From contig OY728147.1 of assembly GCA_963277665.1 (NCBI GenBank), positions 1,258,719,424 through 1,258,783,423 on the forward strand: a DNA stretch of 64,000 bases. Reading direction: 5' to 3'. The position numbers were made by a program, and so were the translations under genes. The notes under the pieces are model-generated. The model had not been told where the DNA came from. It did not search any database and worked only from the letters and a program-made list of their open reading frames with translations. How positions within the stretch are numbered: the first letter of the stretch is position 1; each line of letters opens with the position of its first letter. Shown here one piece after another: positions 38,492 to 50,704 of the stretch. Origin of the DNA: Viscum album. Lineage: Eukaryota; Streptophyta; Magnoliopsida; Santalales; Viscaceae.

Positions 38492-40635
38492 TTTTCTTTA
38501 AGTTTCTACAAATTAAGATGATCAAAGGTTTAGTACTTTATTATAAAATTGAGACAAATAAATAAATTAATACTTATTAGCCTCCCACTATTTTATATAA
38601 ATCCAATAGCCCTCATCATAGCCTTTAGAATATTTTGTTTCTTGAATATTCTTGTAGAATGGATCCATATTTCCCTTCTCAATACCCCAACGAAGGTTGG
38701 TCATGCAACTTGAAGGGTTTTAGGTAGGTATTCCAAAATCCAACTGCATTAACTCGCAGCTCCTTGATCTGCTGAGTGGACTCCCCAATCCTAAAATCCT
38801 TTAATTTTGGATTTCCTCAACCTTTGCCTCTTGGTCACACCAAGTCATGTTATGGAAGTCAAACCTTGATACGAACCAAGTCAAGTCAACCCAAAACCGT
38901 GAAATAGAATTCCACGATAATTGAAATCACCCCAACAAGGGTTGGTTAAGCACTTTGAACTATGGTTTGATTCTAACCAAGATTATGGAAGGCTATACCG
39001 ACTTAATATTTCTTTGAGGTATTTTATTGTTATACGTAAATTTCCAATTTAATATCTTCACTTACATGATTTTTAATATTATGTGGGATATATTTAAGTG
39101 ATTAACCATGTCTAAGATATTGTTTAGGTATAAGCCGGTTTTATTTTAGTTTCATCTTGCATGCTTGTTTAATTCATTAATTGTGTGATCGTTACAACAC
39201 ACCCAAAATAAATAAACCATTCAACTGACAGAAATAAAATAAATGGTATGATCATGATCTTTTTCTATTGGTTTGTTTATCTAGCGGTTGATAAACTAAC
39301 CCAAGACCTAGGGGGTAAACACCTTTAACCTTTCAGGTTCGTTTTTACATCTTTCCACCTGTCCACCTTTGTATCTCCTTGGATTGGTTTCGCCTTGGCT
39401 CTTGAATTGAGCTGCCTCCACCAGCTTGGGAGTTCCATCCATTACATATTCATTTATCTCACATGAAAGTGAGAGGTAAAAAGGTATTTTTACATTAAAT
39501 AATCCTTGGGCGCATAGGCCCTATATATTAATGAGGATAAGGCTCACATGACAACAAATTTAATTTAAATAAATAAATTAATAGAAACCATTCTCATAAA
39601 AAGGCCTTGGTCTAGATCATGATCATCCACACATGCAACGATATTTACACATAAATAAAACAAGCATTCAATTCTTTAATCGTTCTTATTTAAGATAAAT
39701 CACGCTCAAATCAATTAATTATCTTTAATTAATCAATCCTTTTATCTTAAACCCCTTTCTTAATTTCCTTGAGATTCTCATCCATCATAATTTTAAACAA
39801 ATAAATTCATTTAAAATTATCCTTGTATGTAACTTGTACCTTGGAGGAAACCCAGTGGATTTCCATTCATTACGCGGATGTTAAATTAAAAACCTATATA
39901 TCACGTGTTGTGCCTCAGCTTTATGCCTGCACTATGGTACATGTCTCAAGGGTTTGTATAATATAATAATAAATTTTAATAAACCTGTGTAATTAGGATG
40001 AGTATGCGACGTGAAGTTTTAAATACATGGCGTGTACTTTTTGTTCACCATACATCTGAAGTACACGCCTAGGGATATGGCATGTTGATGTACTTCAGAA
40101 ATTTTTGGAGTACATGGCGTGTTCAGTGGGACACACACAATGTAGTTTCCGCGTTACATGGTTTCTAACCAAGAAAGATGTGTAGGGGGTACACGGTCCA
40201 ACCCTAACCCGAAGGGACTACACGCCGTGTTTAGTTGGACTACACAACATTTAATTCGGAAACCATGTGCCACCTATTCCTGGTCAACACACGGGGTCAT
40301 AAATGACTTAGATAGGATCCAATACATGGCCTGATTTGACGGAGTAGTCAATGCATTGAACCTATACTAGACGGCGTGTACTTCTGAATACACGTCGTGT
40401 GTTCTATTGTTGTACATCCAAGAGCATTTGGCACCTCTGGATGAGTTCCTCTATTTTATTTTAATCAAAATTAAAAGAAAATTTTGTTTCTTTAAGGTGA
40501 ACGGGAAATGAGAGGGGAGGAACAGATCTCAAGATTCAGATTTTTAATAATGATTAACATGAATTGAAACAACTAAGTTATTAAATACGTAAAACACCAA
40601 CTAAAAACTAAATAATTATAATCAATGTTATGACC
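38492..40635 (-). other. Long copia leader
   Basis: About 2.1 kb between the primer site and the gag ATG without a recognisable gene. The part from about 40015 to 40410 is rich in palindromic ACACGGCGTGT-like motifs, which also occur in the LTRs. Confidence 0.55.
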
Positions 40636-40647
40636 GATCTGATACCA
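40636..40647 (-). other. Copia primer binding site
   Basis: On the minus strand TGGTATCAGATC, matching the tRNA-Met site at 11 of 12 bases, two bases after the 5' LTR. Confidence 0.85.
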
Positions 40648-40649
40648 CT

Positions 40650-42626
40650 TGTAGGTTCTGGGCATAGCAGAAGCGCATTGGTGGGTTTGCCCCACTTTAA
40701 TTTCTGCGTTAACAATGATCAATCCGAGATCCTTCACGATGTAAAACACCAGATCATCAGAATTGAATGAAGAATGAAAAACAAAAGAGGGAGTCCTAAA
40801 ACCATAGTGATAGGATCATCATATTTTGGTTATAATTAATTTAATTAATTGAAAATAATTACCTTGATGGAATGGTTTCTTCATTGATGTCTCCGGTCAC
40901 GATCTGGTGTGATCTGTCATTGTGTTATAGAATCCAAGTGTAGGATTCCTCTAGTTATGATCCACACGTGCTCCACGTATGTCTGGATGTCACCGAAGGG
41001 ATCTCTGTGTGCTAGCATGGAAGAACCCTAACTTGTGATGTCCACCTTCGATCACCTTGATCCGGTGGTGGTGGATCTCTCTCGGTCTTGAGAGTGTTCT
41101 TGGAGGAAAGAGTTCTCTTGGCCTTAAGAGAACTCTCTAGAATTGTTGTGCACAACGATTCTCCCATTAAAATTGTTGGGTTTGTGAGGATATTTATAAT
41201 CGGGTTTGAGGTTATAGAGTTATAACAATAAATAAACATGTTACATTTTTTATTTATTTTGTTAACCATTATTGAAAACCCCCATGTAGAATGACTAATT
41301 CCTTGACATTCTCCCACACCGATTATAATAAATATCATTTAATAAAACGATATTATTTCCTCAAAATACTGATTGGAAAAATTACACACCGTGTAATGAT
41401 TAATACACGGCGTGTACTCGTTTTCCATAAAAATACTTGGCGTGTATATTCAATATACAAAGTGTGTACTTTTATTTCCCATTTTTCATTATTTCCTCCA
41501 CCACATTTATTAGTCCACAAGTAATGGCTATTTATTTCTTAAATAAATATAACTGCACTACTCACTAATAAATATATATTATTTCATCTACAATTTATTC
41601 TCTTGAATAACTTGTGTCGAAATAAATGCGATCAGGCATCCTTAAATAATTATTAAACCACAGTCATGAATAATCATTATTTAACTTGTTAAATAAATAT
41701 TTAACTGAGAAACATGGACACACATAGTGTGTGACCCTCTAGGCCTCTTTCACAATGGCATTAAGTGGATCCTACTTAAAGTCCAAGGTTAGCATCTAGA
41801 AACACGCCATGGAACCCATAGAGAAAGAAGTTAAGGTCACAATGACGTGTCACCTCATACAAACGCTTACCGTGTAATATAATCCCTTTGTCATGATATC
41901 TCGAATCAAGTGGGTTGAATACTAGTGCCATCAACCCATGTGCTCAATTATTCATTCTTTGACTTTTCGTAATTGAACTCACTCATTCCTTACCATGGAC
42001 ATGGATTTAATTAGTATATATATATTCCATAAAAGGTCCTGAGATATCTACTTCATTTATGAAATAGAAGGGACAAATCCTTACTCGCATTATCTATTAA
42101 TGCAGTATTACTCATGGCACACCCAACGTATCCTACCTCGCTGTGAACAGTGTTTCATCACATTTTTCATCAATACATCTATGTGCGTGAGTTTTAATAC
42201 CCATTAATAATAATATTAATGTCTAAGGACCAATACACATGTTCGCAGATAGGAAAATCCAATGACACTATGAAATGTGGATTTCCTACTGGCGGGTCTC
42301 TTTCTCATAATATCATCCTGGATATTACCAAGGGCACACACCATGAGAAGGTGACTCAATGTTTTATGAGTCCTCACCCATAATGTCCTGTATTGTTTGT
42401 GTCACTCAAATAACATCATCCGGCCATAGAACATATATTTAAGAACAATGTTATGGAAATTCCGAGTTCTCATCATAGTAGAGGTCCGCTATGACCCTTT
42501 AATGAAACAGATATCCATATGACATTATCACATGCATTTTCATGCAAAAGAACAATCAAGATGTGATAAGGCTTTTATTAATGAATAATGTACAAATTAG
42601 TTGGTTCTAGGCCACCAAATCCAACA
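40650..42626 (-). mobile_element. Copia 5' LTR
   Basis: 1977 bp from TGTAGGTTCTGGGC to CCAAATCCAACA. Uninterrupted counterpart of 21163-21513 plus 32952-34578. The sequence caccgaagggatctctgtg at 40994-41012 is the empty site of the gag-only element. Confidence 0.92.
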
Positions 42627-42664
42627 ATGTTTAGGTTATTATAGTTGGTATTAGAGTAACCGAC

Positions 42665-45600
42665 CAATTCAAAATTGAGAAAACGCATTCATTTGTTTTG
42701 ATACTTTAGGGAGATAGTCCATAAGTTATTTTAAATGTGTAGAAATCATCCCCACCTCAATACAACACATGATGTGACTGGTATGACTCAAATTGTATCT
42801 TTTTATTTAAAATTGACATTATTTTTATTAAAAAGAACAAGTGACATACTAAAAACTAATAAAACTCATTCTAAGTATTTTAATACTGTATGAAAATGAT
42901 TCATAAGTCATTTTTGACATGTAGGAATAGACTTCACTTCAATATAACACAAAATGTGACTGGTATGACTCTAAGTGTCTCTTTTTATTTAAAATTGAAA
43001 GTAATTTTAGAAAAAAAAATTGACATACTGAAAACCAAGATTTATTCATATTGCTTTCATACATTAGTACAATGATCTAGGATTCATTTGTGACGTGTAT
43101 GAATAAACTGCACCTCTATCTGACGAACAGTGAAACCATTATGGCTACAAGTATCTGTTATCAGTTTATAATTGACATTTTAGCTCAAAATGTATCACTC
43201 ATTAAAAACCAAGAAAACCCTCTCCAATATTCTTCATAATTTTGGATAATGAATCATAAGTTCTTTGTGTCATATATGAAGAAATATAAAATCAAACCAA
43301 CACACAATGCGACCATTATGACTCAAAATACATGTTTCTAGTATAAAATGACATTTTAGTAAAAAAACGCAACTGACATACTAAAAAATGATAAAAAAAA
43401 CATTCATATTGTTTTAATACATTATTTAAATGATCCATAAGTCATTTTTGATTTGTATGAATTGTCCACACCTCAATTCAATGCACAATGTGACTGGTAT
43501 GACTCAAAGTAAACCCTTTTATTTAAAATTGACATTAATTTTAGAAAAAAACAAAACATTCACACTGAAAATTGAGAAAATATATTCATATTGTTTTTAT
43601 ACTTTATTATATTTATTCATGAGTGATTTTTTACATGTATGAATAAATTTCACCATATTTAGATGTACGGTGTGACCAATATAGAAAAATGTGTTTGTTA
43701 TCAGTTTAAATTGACATTTTAGATCAAAATGTGTCACTCAATGAAAACCATGAAACCTTCTCCAACAGTCTTCATAATTTAGGATAATCATTCATAAGTT
43801 CTTTATGACATGTATGAAGTAGTCTCATATAAAACTAACGCACTATGTGACCGGTATGACTCAAAATGCATGTTTCCAATTTGAAATTACATTTTCGTAA
43901 AAAAATACAACTCGCATACTAAAAACTCAGAAAACACATTCGGATTGTTTTGATACTTTAGGAAAATGATCCATAAGTCATTTCTGACATTTAGGAATCC
44001 ACCTCACCACAATTCAATGCACAATGCGACTAGTATGACTCAAGGATTCTCTTTTTTTATTTAAAATTGACATTAATTTTAGAAAAAAACACTAATGGCA
44101 TACTTCAAATAGAGAAAACTCATTTTGATTGTTTTGATACTATACAAAAATGACTCATCAGTCATTTGTGACATGTAGGTATCAACTTCACATAAAACCT
44201 ATGCACACTGTGACCGGTATGAGTGAAAGTTTCAGTTATCAGTTTAAAATATACATTTTAACTCAAAATGTGTCACTCATTGAAAACCAAAAAAACTCAC
44301 TCCAATTGTCTTTATATTTTATGATAACTATTAAGAAGTGGTTGTTGATTTGTATGAATCAGTATCATATCAAACCAATGCACGATGCCACTTTAATAAC
44401 TCAAAATAAGTGTTTTCATTTTGAAATGACATTTTAGTAAAAAAAAATACAACTTACATACTACAAAATGAGAAAACAGATTCCGGTATTTTTGATACTT
44501 TAGGAAATCAATCCAAAAGTCATTTGTGAAATGTAGTAATAGACCACACCTCAATTCAATGCACAGTGTGACTAGTATGACTCAAAGTGTGTCTTTTTAT
44601 TTAAAATTGACATTAAAAACAAGTGACATACTAAAAACCCTGAAAACACAGTTGGATTGTTTTGATACTTTTGGACAATTATCCAGGAGTCATTTTTGAC
44701 GTGTACAGATCAACCACACCTCAATCCAACACACGATGTGACTAATATGGCTAAAATTCTTTGTTATCTGTTTAAAATTGACATTTTATCTCAAAATGTG
44801 TCACTCACTAAAAACAATGAAAACCCACTCCAATTTTCTTCATAATTTAGGATAACAATTCATAAGTTATTTGTTATTTGTATAAAGTATTCTCATATCA
44901 AACCAACACATGATGCCACCATTATGACTCAAAATGCGTGTTTCCATTTTGAAATGACATTTTAGTAGAAAAAATATAACTTACATACTAAAAACTATGA
45001 AAAAACATTTTTATTATGTTGATACATTATGAAAATGATCTATAAGTTATTTTGGACATGTATAAATTGACCACACCACAATTCAAATCAAAATGAGTCT
45101 AGTATGACTTAAACTATCACTTTTAATTTAAAATTGACATTAATATTAGAAAAAAACACAAGTGACATACTGAAAATCAAGTAAAATCATTTATATTTTT
45201 TTGATACATTAGGAAAATGATCCCTTATTCATTTTTGATGTGTAAGAATAAACCGCACCTCCACATGATGCATGGTGTGACCGGTATTTCTAAAAGTGTT
45301 TGTTATTAGTTTAAAATTGAAATTTTAACCCAAACTTCTTCACTTAATGAAAACATAGCAAACCAGCTCCATTTTCCTTATAATTTAGGAAAAAAATTCA
45401 TATGTTCTTCGTGACATTTATGAAGTATTCTCATATTAATCCAACAAACGATGTGACTGGTATGACTCAAAATGCGTGTTTCTAGTTTGAAATGACATTT
45501 TAGTAAAAAATAAAATTAACATACTACAAATTGAGAAAACACATTCATATTGTTTTGATACATCAAATAAATGATCTCTAAGTCATTAGTGACACATATG

Positions 45601-45994
45601 AATCAACTGCACCTCAATTCAACCCACAATGCTGTTAGTATGACTCTAAGAGTCTCTTTTTATTTAAAATTGACATTAATTTTAAAAAAACACAAGTGAC
45701 ATACTAAAAACATATAAAATGAATTCAAATTTTTTTAATACTTTTTAAAAATGATCCATGGGTCATTTTTTGACATGTAAGAATCTATCGCACCTCAATA
45801 TGGAATAATGTGTCACCGGTATGGCTAAGTGTCTGTTATTAGTTTAAAATTGACATTTTAGCTCAAAATGTGTCACTCACTAAAAACCAAGAAAACCCTC
45901 TCTAATTGTATTCATAATTTACAATAATGATTCATAAGTTATTTGTGACGTATATGATGTAGTCTCATATCAAACCAATGCACAATGTGAACTG
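42665..45994. repeat. 179-bp tandem array with three-unit higher order (left part)
   Basis: About 18 units with anchor gtatgactcaaa spaced 171-184 bp (42781, 42963, 43139, 43317, 43497, 43679, 43854, 44033, 44217, 44394, 44574, 44745, 44922, 45102, 45284, 45458, 45638, 45819). Three unit types alternate. A continues ctttttatttaaaattgaca, B continues tgttatcagtttaaaattga, and C continues gtttccagtttgaaatgaca with small changes. After an initial A-A the order is regular B-C-A. The A-to-A distance is about 528-541 bp. The array ends at the gypsy insertion. Confidence 0.88.
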
Positions 45995-46151
45995 TGTAAT
46001 GACCCAAAGATTCATTAATGGAAAATCCCTCTTGATCCAGTTAAATGTCTCTTTATGAAAAATGTTTTTATAAGATGTCAAATTTTTTTGTTTTATGTTA
46101 ATAATTTTGACCGTTGTTAATATAGTCATTGAACAGTGACCACATGATTAG

Positions 46152-46159
46152 TATAAATA
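46152..46159 (+). promoter_or_regulatory. TATA box upstream of LTR small ORF
   Basis: TATAAATA in tagtataaatataggacc, 42 bp before the ATG at 46201. Kept in the other LTR at 53851. Confidence 0.5.
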
Positions 46160-46200
46160 TAGGACCTTAACAAATCCAATTTACTCAGACAAAAGAAGCG

Positions 46201-46470
46201 ATGGCCTCATCCAGTAGAATTTCTCCATACGAAGCCCATTTGTCAGAGCTCAAAAAAGATGTGGCAACCTTGGGCTTCACCCTTCTCCAAGCCCAAGCTG
46301 AGCTTCACCATGTCAAGGTCGAACGGAACCGTCTACGGGAAAAGTGGAAGTTTATAGAGATTACCACTCGAGCGATGTTATCCGAGCCACCCCAAGAGTC
46401 TGTCACCATCGCACACCTTACCCTTAGGTCTTATGCGGATATTTTAAGGGGTTATGTAACAAATAAGTAG
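46201..46470 (+). CDS. Small LTR-encoded ORF, 89 residues, unknown function
   Basis: An intact frame starting MASSSRISPYEAHLSELKKD. The middle (about residues 12-52) is rich in Leu, Glu, Lys and Arg with heptad-like spacing, suggesting a coiled coil; no signal peptide or membrane segment is seen. The 270 bp are clearly richer in G and C than the AT-rich LTR around them, and a TATA box lies upstream. The same frame exists in the 3' LTR at 53900-54169 with one stop. It lies upstream of the second TATA box (47314), that is probably in U3. I do not recognise the protein family. It may be a real accessory protein or a captured piece of host coding sequence. Confidence 0.5.
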   Translation: MASSSRISPYEAHLSELKKDVATLGFTLLQAQAELHHVKVERNRLREKWKFIEITTRAMLSEPPQESVTIAHLTLRSYADILRGYVTNK

Positions 46471-47313
46471 TACTATGCTCATGTAAATTATTTTTGTATA
46501 TAATAATGAATATAATTTCTAGTCATTGTTGATACATTGTAAATAGTTTTTAAAGTACAAATGGTGTTTTTAGTTATTATTTAATTAAGAAATATATTTT
46601 ATTAAATTAAGGTATTTTTAAATTAAATAATATTTTAATAAAATAATATTATTATTATTAAATTAATTTTTATTAAATATAAATGATCTTATAATTTTAT
46701 GAATGCAATTAAAATTTTATATTAAGGTTTGAAATCCATTTTTGTCAAAACCCATGAATTTTCGATAAATGTTGGTTTTTATTTTAAAAGTGAAAATTAA
46801 CATAATTTAAAAAAAATTAGATAAAATAAATGTCATTTCTGGAATCAGGATGTCGAAATTATCCAACAGTGAATTTTTCATAATTTTTGGAGATAGTCAA
46901 ATTTTTGGGTAAAAATTAAATACCGTTTAAATATATAATGTGTTTTATGACCTCATAATGACCTAATGGTGATGTAATAAAATACCAAAATCCTTATGTT
47001 CGGCCAATATATGTATTATAATTAAAATAATGTGATTTTGGGTTTGTTTGACGTACTTTTCAAAGCATTAATGGACCCCTCAAGACATATTCAACACATT
47101 GCCTTTTTAAATTAATTTCCATGGCTGTGTGACTCGCCTCCACATAATCAACCATATTATTTTAAGAATTTAGGACTTGGGACATATAAAATATTATTTT
47201 CCTCTTCCCTTTCCCAAAAACCATGGGCAAAAACCATGGGATGGTTTATGGATTTGGTTAATTTAATCTAAGGGGACCCAAACCTAAATAATAAAGAATT
47301 CCCTCACCTTTCC
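46471..47313 (+). other. AT-rich U3 part of gypsy LTR
   Basis: No gene. Very AT-rich to about 46820, then mixed sequence containing the tandem phrase aaaaaccatgggcaaaaaccatggg near 47214, up to the second TATA site. Confidence 0.5.
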
Positions 47314-47320
47314 TATATAA
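47314..47320 (+). promoter_or_regulatory. Probable main TATA box of gypsy LTR
   Basis: TATATAA in tcctatataaaccaaccc, followed by a C-rich stretch. The same context is at 55012 in the 3' LTR. Probably directs the genomic RNA, which would place the small ORF in U3. Confidence 0.5.
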
Positions 47321-48139
47321 ACCAACCCAAGCTCCCGCTTCCTCCTCACTAAAATCCCTTGTAGTTCATCCAACCCCTTCTCTACTCTCTCTAGAATCCT
47401 CCCAAGGTTCCCTAAGATCCCAAGAAGCCTCTCACAATCCTCTCTCTAGACATTGGAATCACACTTCCAAGTAAGGGTTTTTTTCTTCCTTTCTCATTTT
47501 TGTCAATTTTCTTTAAGTTGTATTTCCCTTTTAATTTCAATTATGAATGTTGGGGTATGGTTTCACACCTCTCCCATACTTCCCTATTATTGTTTTAATG
47601 ATGGGATACCCCTTTCTCTCTCATTAAATGCCTCCCATGTACACCCGTTACTATGCCGAAATTCCGAAAGGAACTTCTCTCTCCTCTTTTACATTCAAGC
47701 AATACTTTTGTATAATGAATCTAAATTCCATTGCAATTGTTGGGAAATGTATCTTTATGGCCTATTTACTGTCCATTACGTGTAAATATTATGAAGAACC
47801 CCTTTCTCTTTCATCAAACTTCTTTATGAATTTTTATGTCACGTCGTTACACTGCCGAAATCACACTGATTTTCTAAGCCAATATCATTGTGTAGTGAAT
47901 ACCATGCTCATTTCTCCATCAAGGGTATTCATCTCTATAAACATTTACTAATTTATTTTAAAGTTTCATGTATGAATTCCACATTCCTTTATCATGGAAT
48001 AAATGATTATGTTTTATGAATCCATGTTTTATGATCCATGTGGCACACTTATTCATGAAATGAAATGTTTATGAATGGTGCGCCCTTATAGCGCTCCAAT
48101 GCATTGGGTAAAGTATAGTATCATGATACGTCATGTGAA

Positions 48140-48242
48140 ATGAGTTTTGACTCATGCTAATTAAAGTGCAACGAGGGTTTACTAGTGCTTCATGTGCAAT
48201 GAGGGTTTACTCATTCTTTATGTGCAATGAGCCTTGGCTCAT
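48140..48242. repeat. Palindrome cluster in gypsy LTR (copy 1)
   Basis: Short related palindromes in a row: atgagttttgactcat at 48140, gagggtttactc near 48200 and the perfect atgagccttggctcat at 48227. Downstream of the TATA site, so probably in the RNA leader. Confidence 0.6.
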
Positions 48243-48648
48243 GCTAATTCCATGTTAAGTGTTGTTGCCACATTTCAATGTTATGATTATCATGCTTTAT
48301 CATGCCTTTATGTTCATGTTTTTTTCTTATGCCCTATTGATATGCCTATTGTATAACATGTATTGTACTCCTTATGTGGTTCCATGTGTACTCCCTTACT
48401 GGGCTTTATAGCTCACCCTTTTCTTATGCATGTCCTCAGGTTATTCCATGCAATGATAAGTACGAGGTAATGTAGTGATCATGTAAAGGAAGTTTTCAAT
48501 AAAGATGTTGTATTTCATGTTTTAAGTTTTTATGTAATGATCCTAAGCCCCAGATACACTAAACCACTCAATCTTCTTTGTTGTATCAAGTTAAGTTTTA
48601 TGTAATGAATCATTTTTAAGTTGTAATAAAAAGAAGGGTTTTCATAGT

Positions 48649-48660
48649 TGGTATCAGAGG
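48649..48660 (+). other. Gypsy primer binding site
   Basis: TGGTATCAGAGG, four bases after the LTR; matches the tRNA-Met site at 11 of 12 bases. Confidence 0.9.
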
Positions 48661-49150
48661 ATAGGTTTAGTTATTTTTGGGATTAAGAAACCCTAGTAAA
48701 GCCTTAGATACAAGAATAAGTACAATAAAAACGTCCCTAAGTTTTGGTGAGTATTGAGTATGTGGGTTATTAAGCAAATATATCCCTGCCTGGATACGAG
48801 CAGGTAGAGGCGGCTCTGGCACAGATTTATCCTAGGGGTGAAACCAAAAAACACCGCTTTGAGCTAGACTCGAACAAGAACTGGTGCACGACAACGGTCC
48901 TTGCTGTACTCTTGGTTACGACACTCCCGGGGGATATGTTTTGATAAATTCACAAGCTTAGTATGAACCCTTATTAAGGGAAATAAAAAAATGCCCCTAT
49001 AAATATTTGTTAGAAAGTAGATCATGAAAATCCAAGATTGAAGACTATAGAATCATGAGTTAAGGAATTAAAGTTTATTTATAAGTCATCAAATTTTGTC
49101 TTTGGATTACCCTTTATGTGTTACCCCTAACTTTCCTTTCATTCTATCCA
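48661..49150 (+). other. Gypsy leader before gag
   Basis: About 490 bp without a gene between the primer site and the gag start. Confidence 0.5.
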
Positions 49151-50251
49151 ATGTCTGGTAATAGGAGGACTCGGGCTAACAACCATTATGAAGATCAGTG
49201 TGATGATTGTATTAATGAGATGCCCAATCCAATTGGAGCGGGAATCGTGAACTTTGTCACGGTTATCTCTCAGCTAACTCAATTTTTGAATAGAAACATG
49301 GATCAAGAGGAACGTCCAAACCCCCCTAAGAAGGAACAAGTCGCTATCGAGAGGTTCATGAGACAAAGGCCTCTTACTTTTAGTGGATCATCCGATCCCA
49401 CGATCACTAAACAATGGATCAACTCCATTGAAAAGATCTTCTCCATCCTTCAATGTTCTGAAAAATAGAAGGATCTCCTGGCTGCTTATCATATGGAGGG
49501 TGAATCAGATCAATGGTGGATGTTGATCAAAAATATGAAGCCTGAGGAGGAGATCGAGGCGTTGGAATGGAAGGATTTTTAGAAGCTGTTTTTTGATAAA
49601 TATTTTTCGTGCACCCTCCATCTTATGATGGAGAGGGACTTCCTTTCCCTCAAGCAAAAAGATAAAGAATCTGTTGGAGCATACGAGGCAAACTTCACAA
49701 TGCTTCCACGATACGCTTCTGGCTTTGTCATTACCCCCGAATGCAAAGTTGACAGCTTCTTTGGTGGACTGAAGCCTAGTTTGCGGAAAGCATTAGCAAT
49801 CCGTGACTTCGATAGCTATGAGGAAATTTTCCTATGTGCCCTCAAGGTTGAAATGGAGATCGGGGAATCACAGGGGTATCATGGGGACAAGAAGCCTAAG
49901 GTGGACTTCAATGTTTGTTGTCCGATGGATAAATCCAATGGTGCTAAGAAGATCCAGCACCCCACTTGCCAAAAGTGTGGGAAGAAGCACCCTGGAAATT
50001 TCCTTAAGGGGACGAGAAAATGCTTCAGGTGTTGAAGAGAAGGGAACCTAGCTATTAACTGTCATCAAGAAGGACCCACGGCTGCGTCAGATGAGAGGAA
50101 TGCTCCGTTCGATCCTCAACATGTTGTTCAATGCTAAAAATGCATAGAACCGGGTAATTTTTCAAATAAGTTCTCTAATACAAGGGTTATCGGAGGCAAC
50201 CAACAACCTCCAAGATAGAAAGGAAGAGCTTTTTCCATCACTTCTGCCTAA
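49151..50251 (+). pseudogene. Gypsy gag
   Basis: Starts MSGNRRTRANNHYEDQ at 49151; an in-frame ATG at 49118 is also possible but the protein looks typical from 49151. The Retrotrans_gag domain includes RPLTFSGSSDPTITKQWINS near 49368, a YHMEGESDQWWML block near 49489 and SVGAYEANFTMLPRYASGF near 49673. A zinc-knuckle region, CQKCGKKHPGNF near 49969, is followed by CFRC. Gag packages the RNA. Stops at 49466, 49580, 50033, 50135, 50216 and 50249 all lie in one frame. Confidence 0.9.
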
Positions 50252-50704
50252 GTGAACCCCAACAATGAAGTGGTGAAAGGTACACTAGTTATTCATTCAA
50301 GAATAGTGAATGTACTTTTTGATTCAGGTTCTACGCATTCTTTTAAATCTCAAAAGTTTAGTAGAACAATCCCAGCACCACCACAAATCATGGAATTAAA
50401 GATGTCGGTGAGTACGAAAAATGGAGAAATCATTGCATCCCATGAATACAAGTCCTCCCCTGTTATAATCTATGGATTGAATTTCCCAGCGAACCTCGTC
50501 ATACTCCATCTGGTGAAATTTGATGCAATTCTTAGCATGGATTGGCCTTCCTTATATAGATCCAACATAAATTGTCGAGAGAGGGAAATCACACTCTATA
50601 TAGAGAATTGACCCCCGATTATTTACAAGTGTTAGGAGAAAGATGAATCTCCTTTAGCTCCATCATCTCAAGCATGGATATTACTACCTTATGAGCACGC
50701 ATAT
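50252..50704 (+). pseudogene. Gypsy aspartic protease
   Basis: The active-site stretch VLFDSGSTHSFKS lies near 50312-50350, followed by the second family block FDAILSMDWPSLYRSNINC near 50519. It would cut the polyprotein. The catalytic DSG is kept. Stops at 50609 and 50633 separate it from the reverse transcriptase, in the same frame. Confidence 0.88.

Larger units (their letters stand above)
21163..42626 (-). mobile_element. Ty1/copia LTR retrotransposon, minus strand, interrupted
   Basis: Two LTRs of nearly equal length (1978 and 1977 bp) flank a 6.07-kb internal region with gag and pol remains, a primer site and a polypurine tract, all in minus orientation. Domain order is Gag, protease, integrase, reverse transcriptase, RNase H, which is diagnostic for Ty1/copia. 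The 3' LTR (low coordinates) is split by a gag-only element at 21514-32946. Flanking 5-mers atgat and atgtt are the probable target duplication with one change. LTRs near 2 kb and a tRNA-Met primer site would fit the Angela-like group, but the clade is a guess without a tree. Confidence 0.9.
45995..48644 (+). mobile_element. Gypsy 5' LTR
   Basis: Starts TGTAATGACCC, ends GGGTTTTCA, and aligns with 53694-56341 throughout. It contains a small open frame (46201), two TATA-like sites and a palindrome cluster. Confidence 0.92.

Noticed and set aside
42665..45994. 179-bp array as possible centromere satellite proper
   Set aside because: It is short (about 25 units), bounded by CACTA sequence and confined to this element in the window. 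Without genome-wide data a centromere role cannot be claimed.
47453..47951. Frames of 107-110 codons in the gypsy LTR, with relatives at 55105-55673
   Set aside because: Overlapping frames in low-complexity Ser/Phe/Leu-rich translation without a motif; differences between LTR copies change their ends. Chance frames in U5.
49118..49150. Upstream in-frame ATG of gypsy gag
   Set aside because: It adds 11 residues that look like translated leader; the residues from 49151 are those typical of a gag N-terminus.
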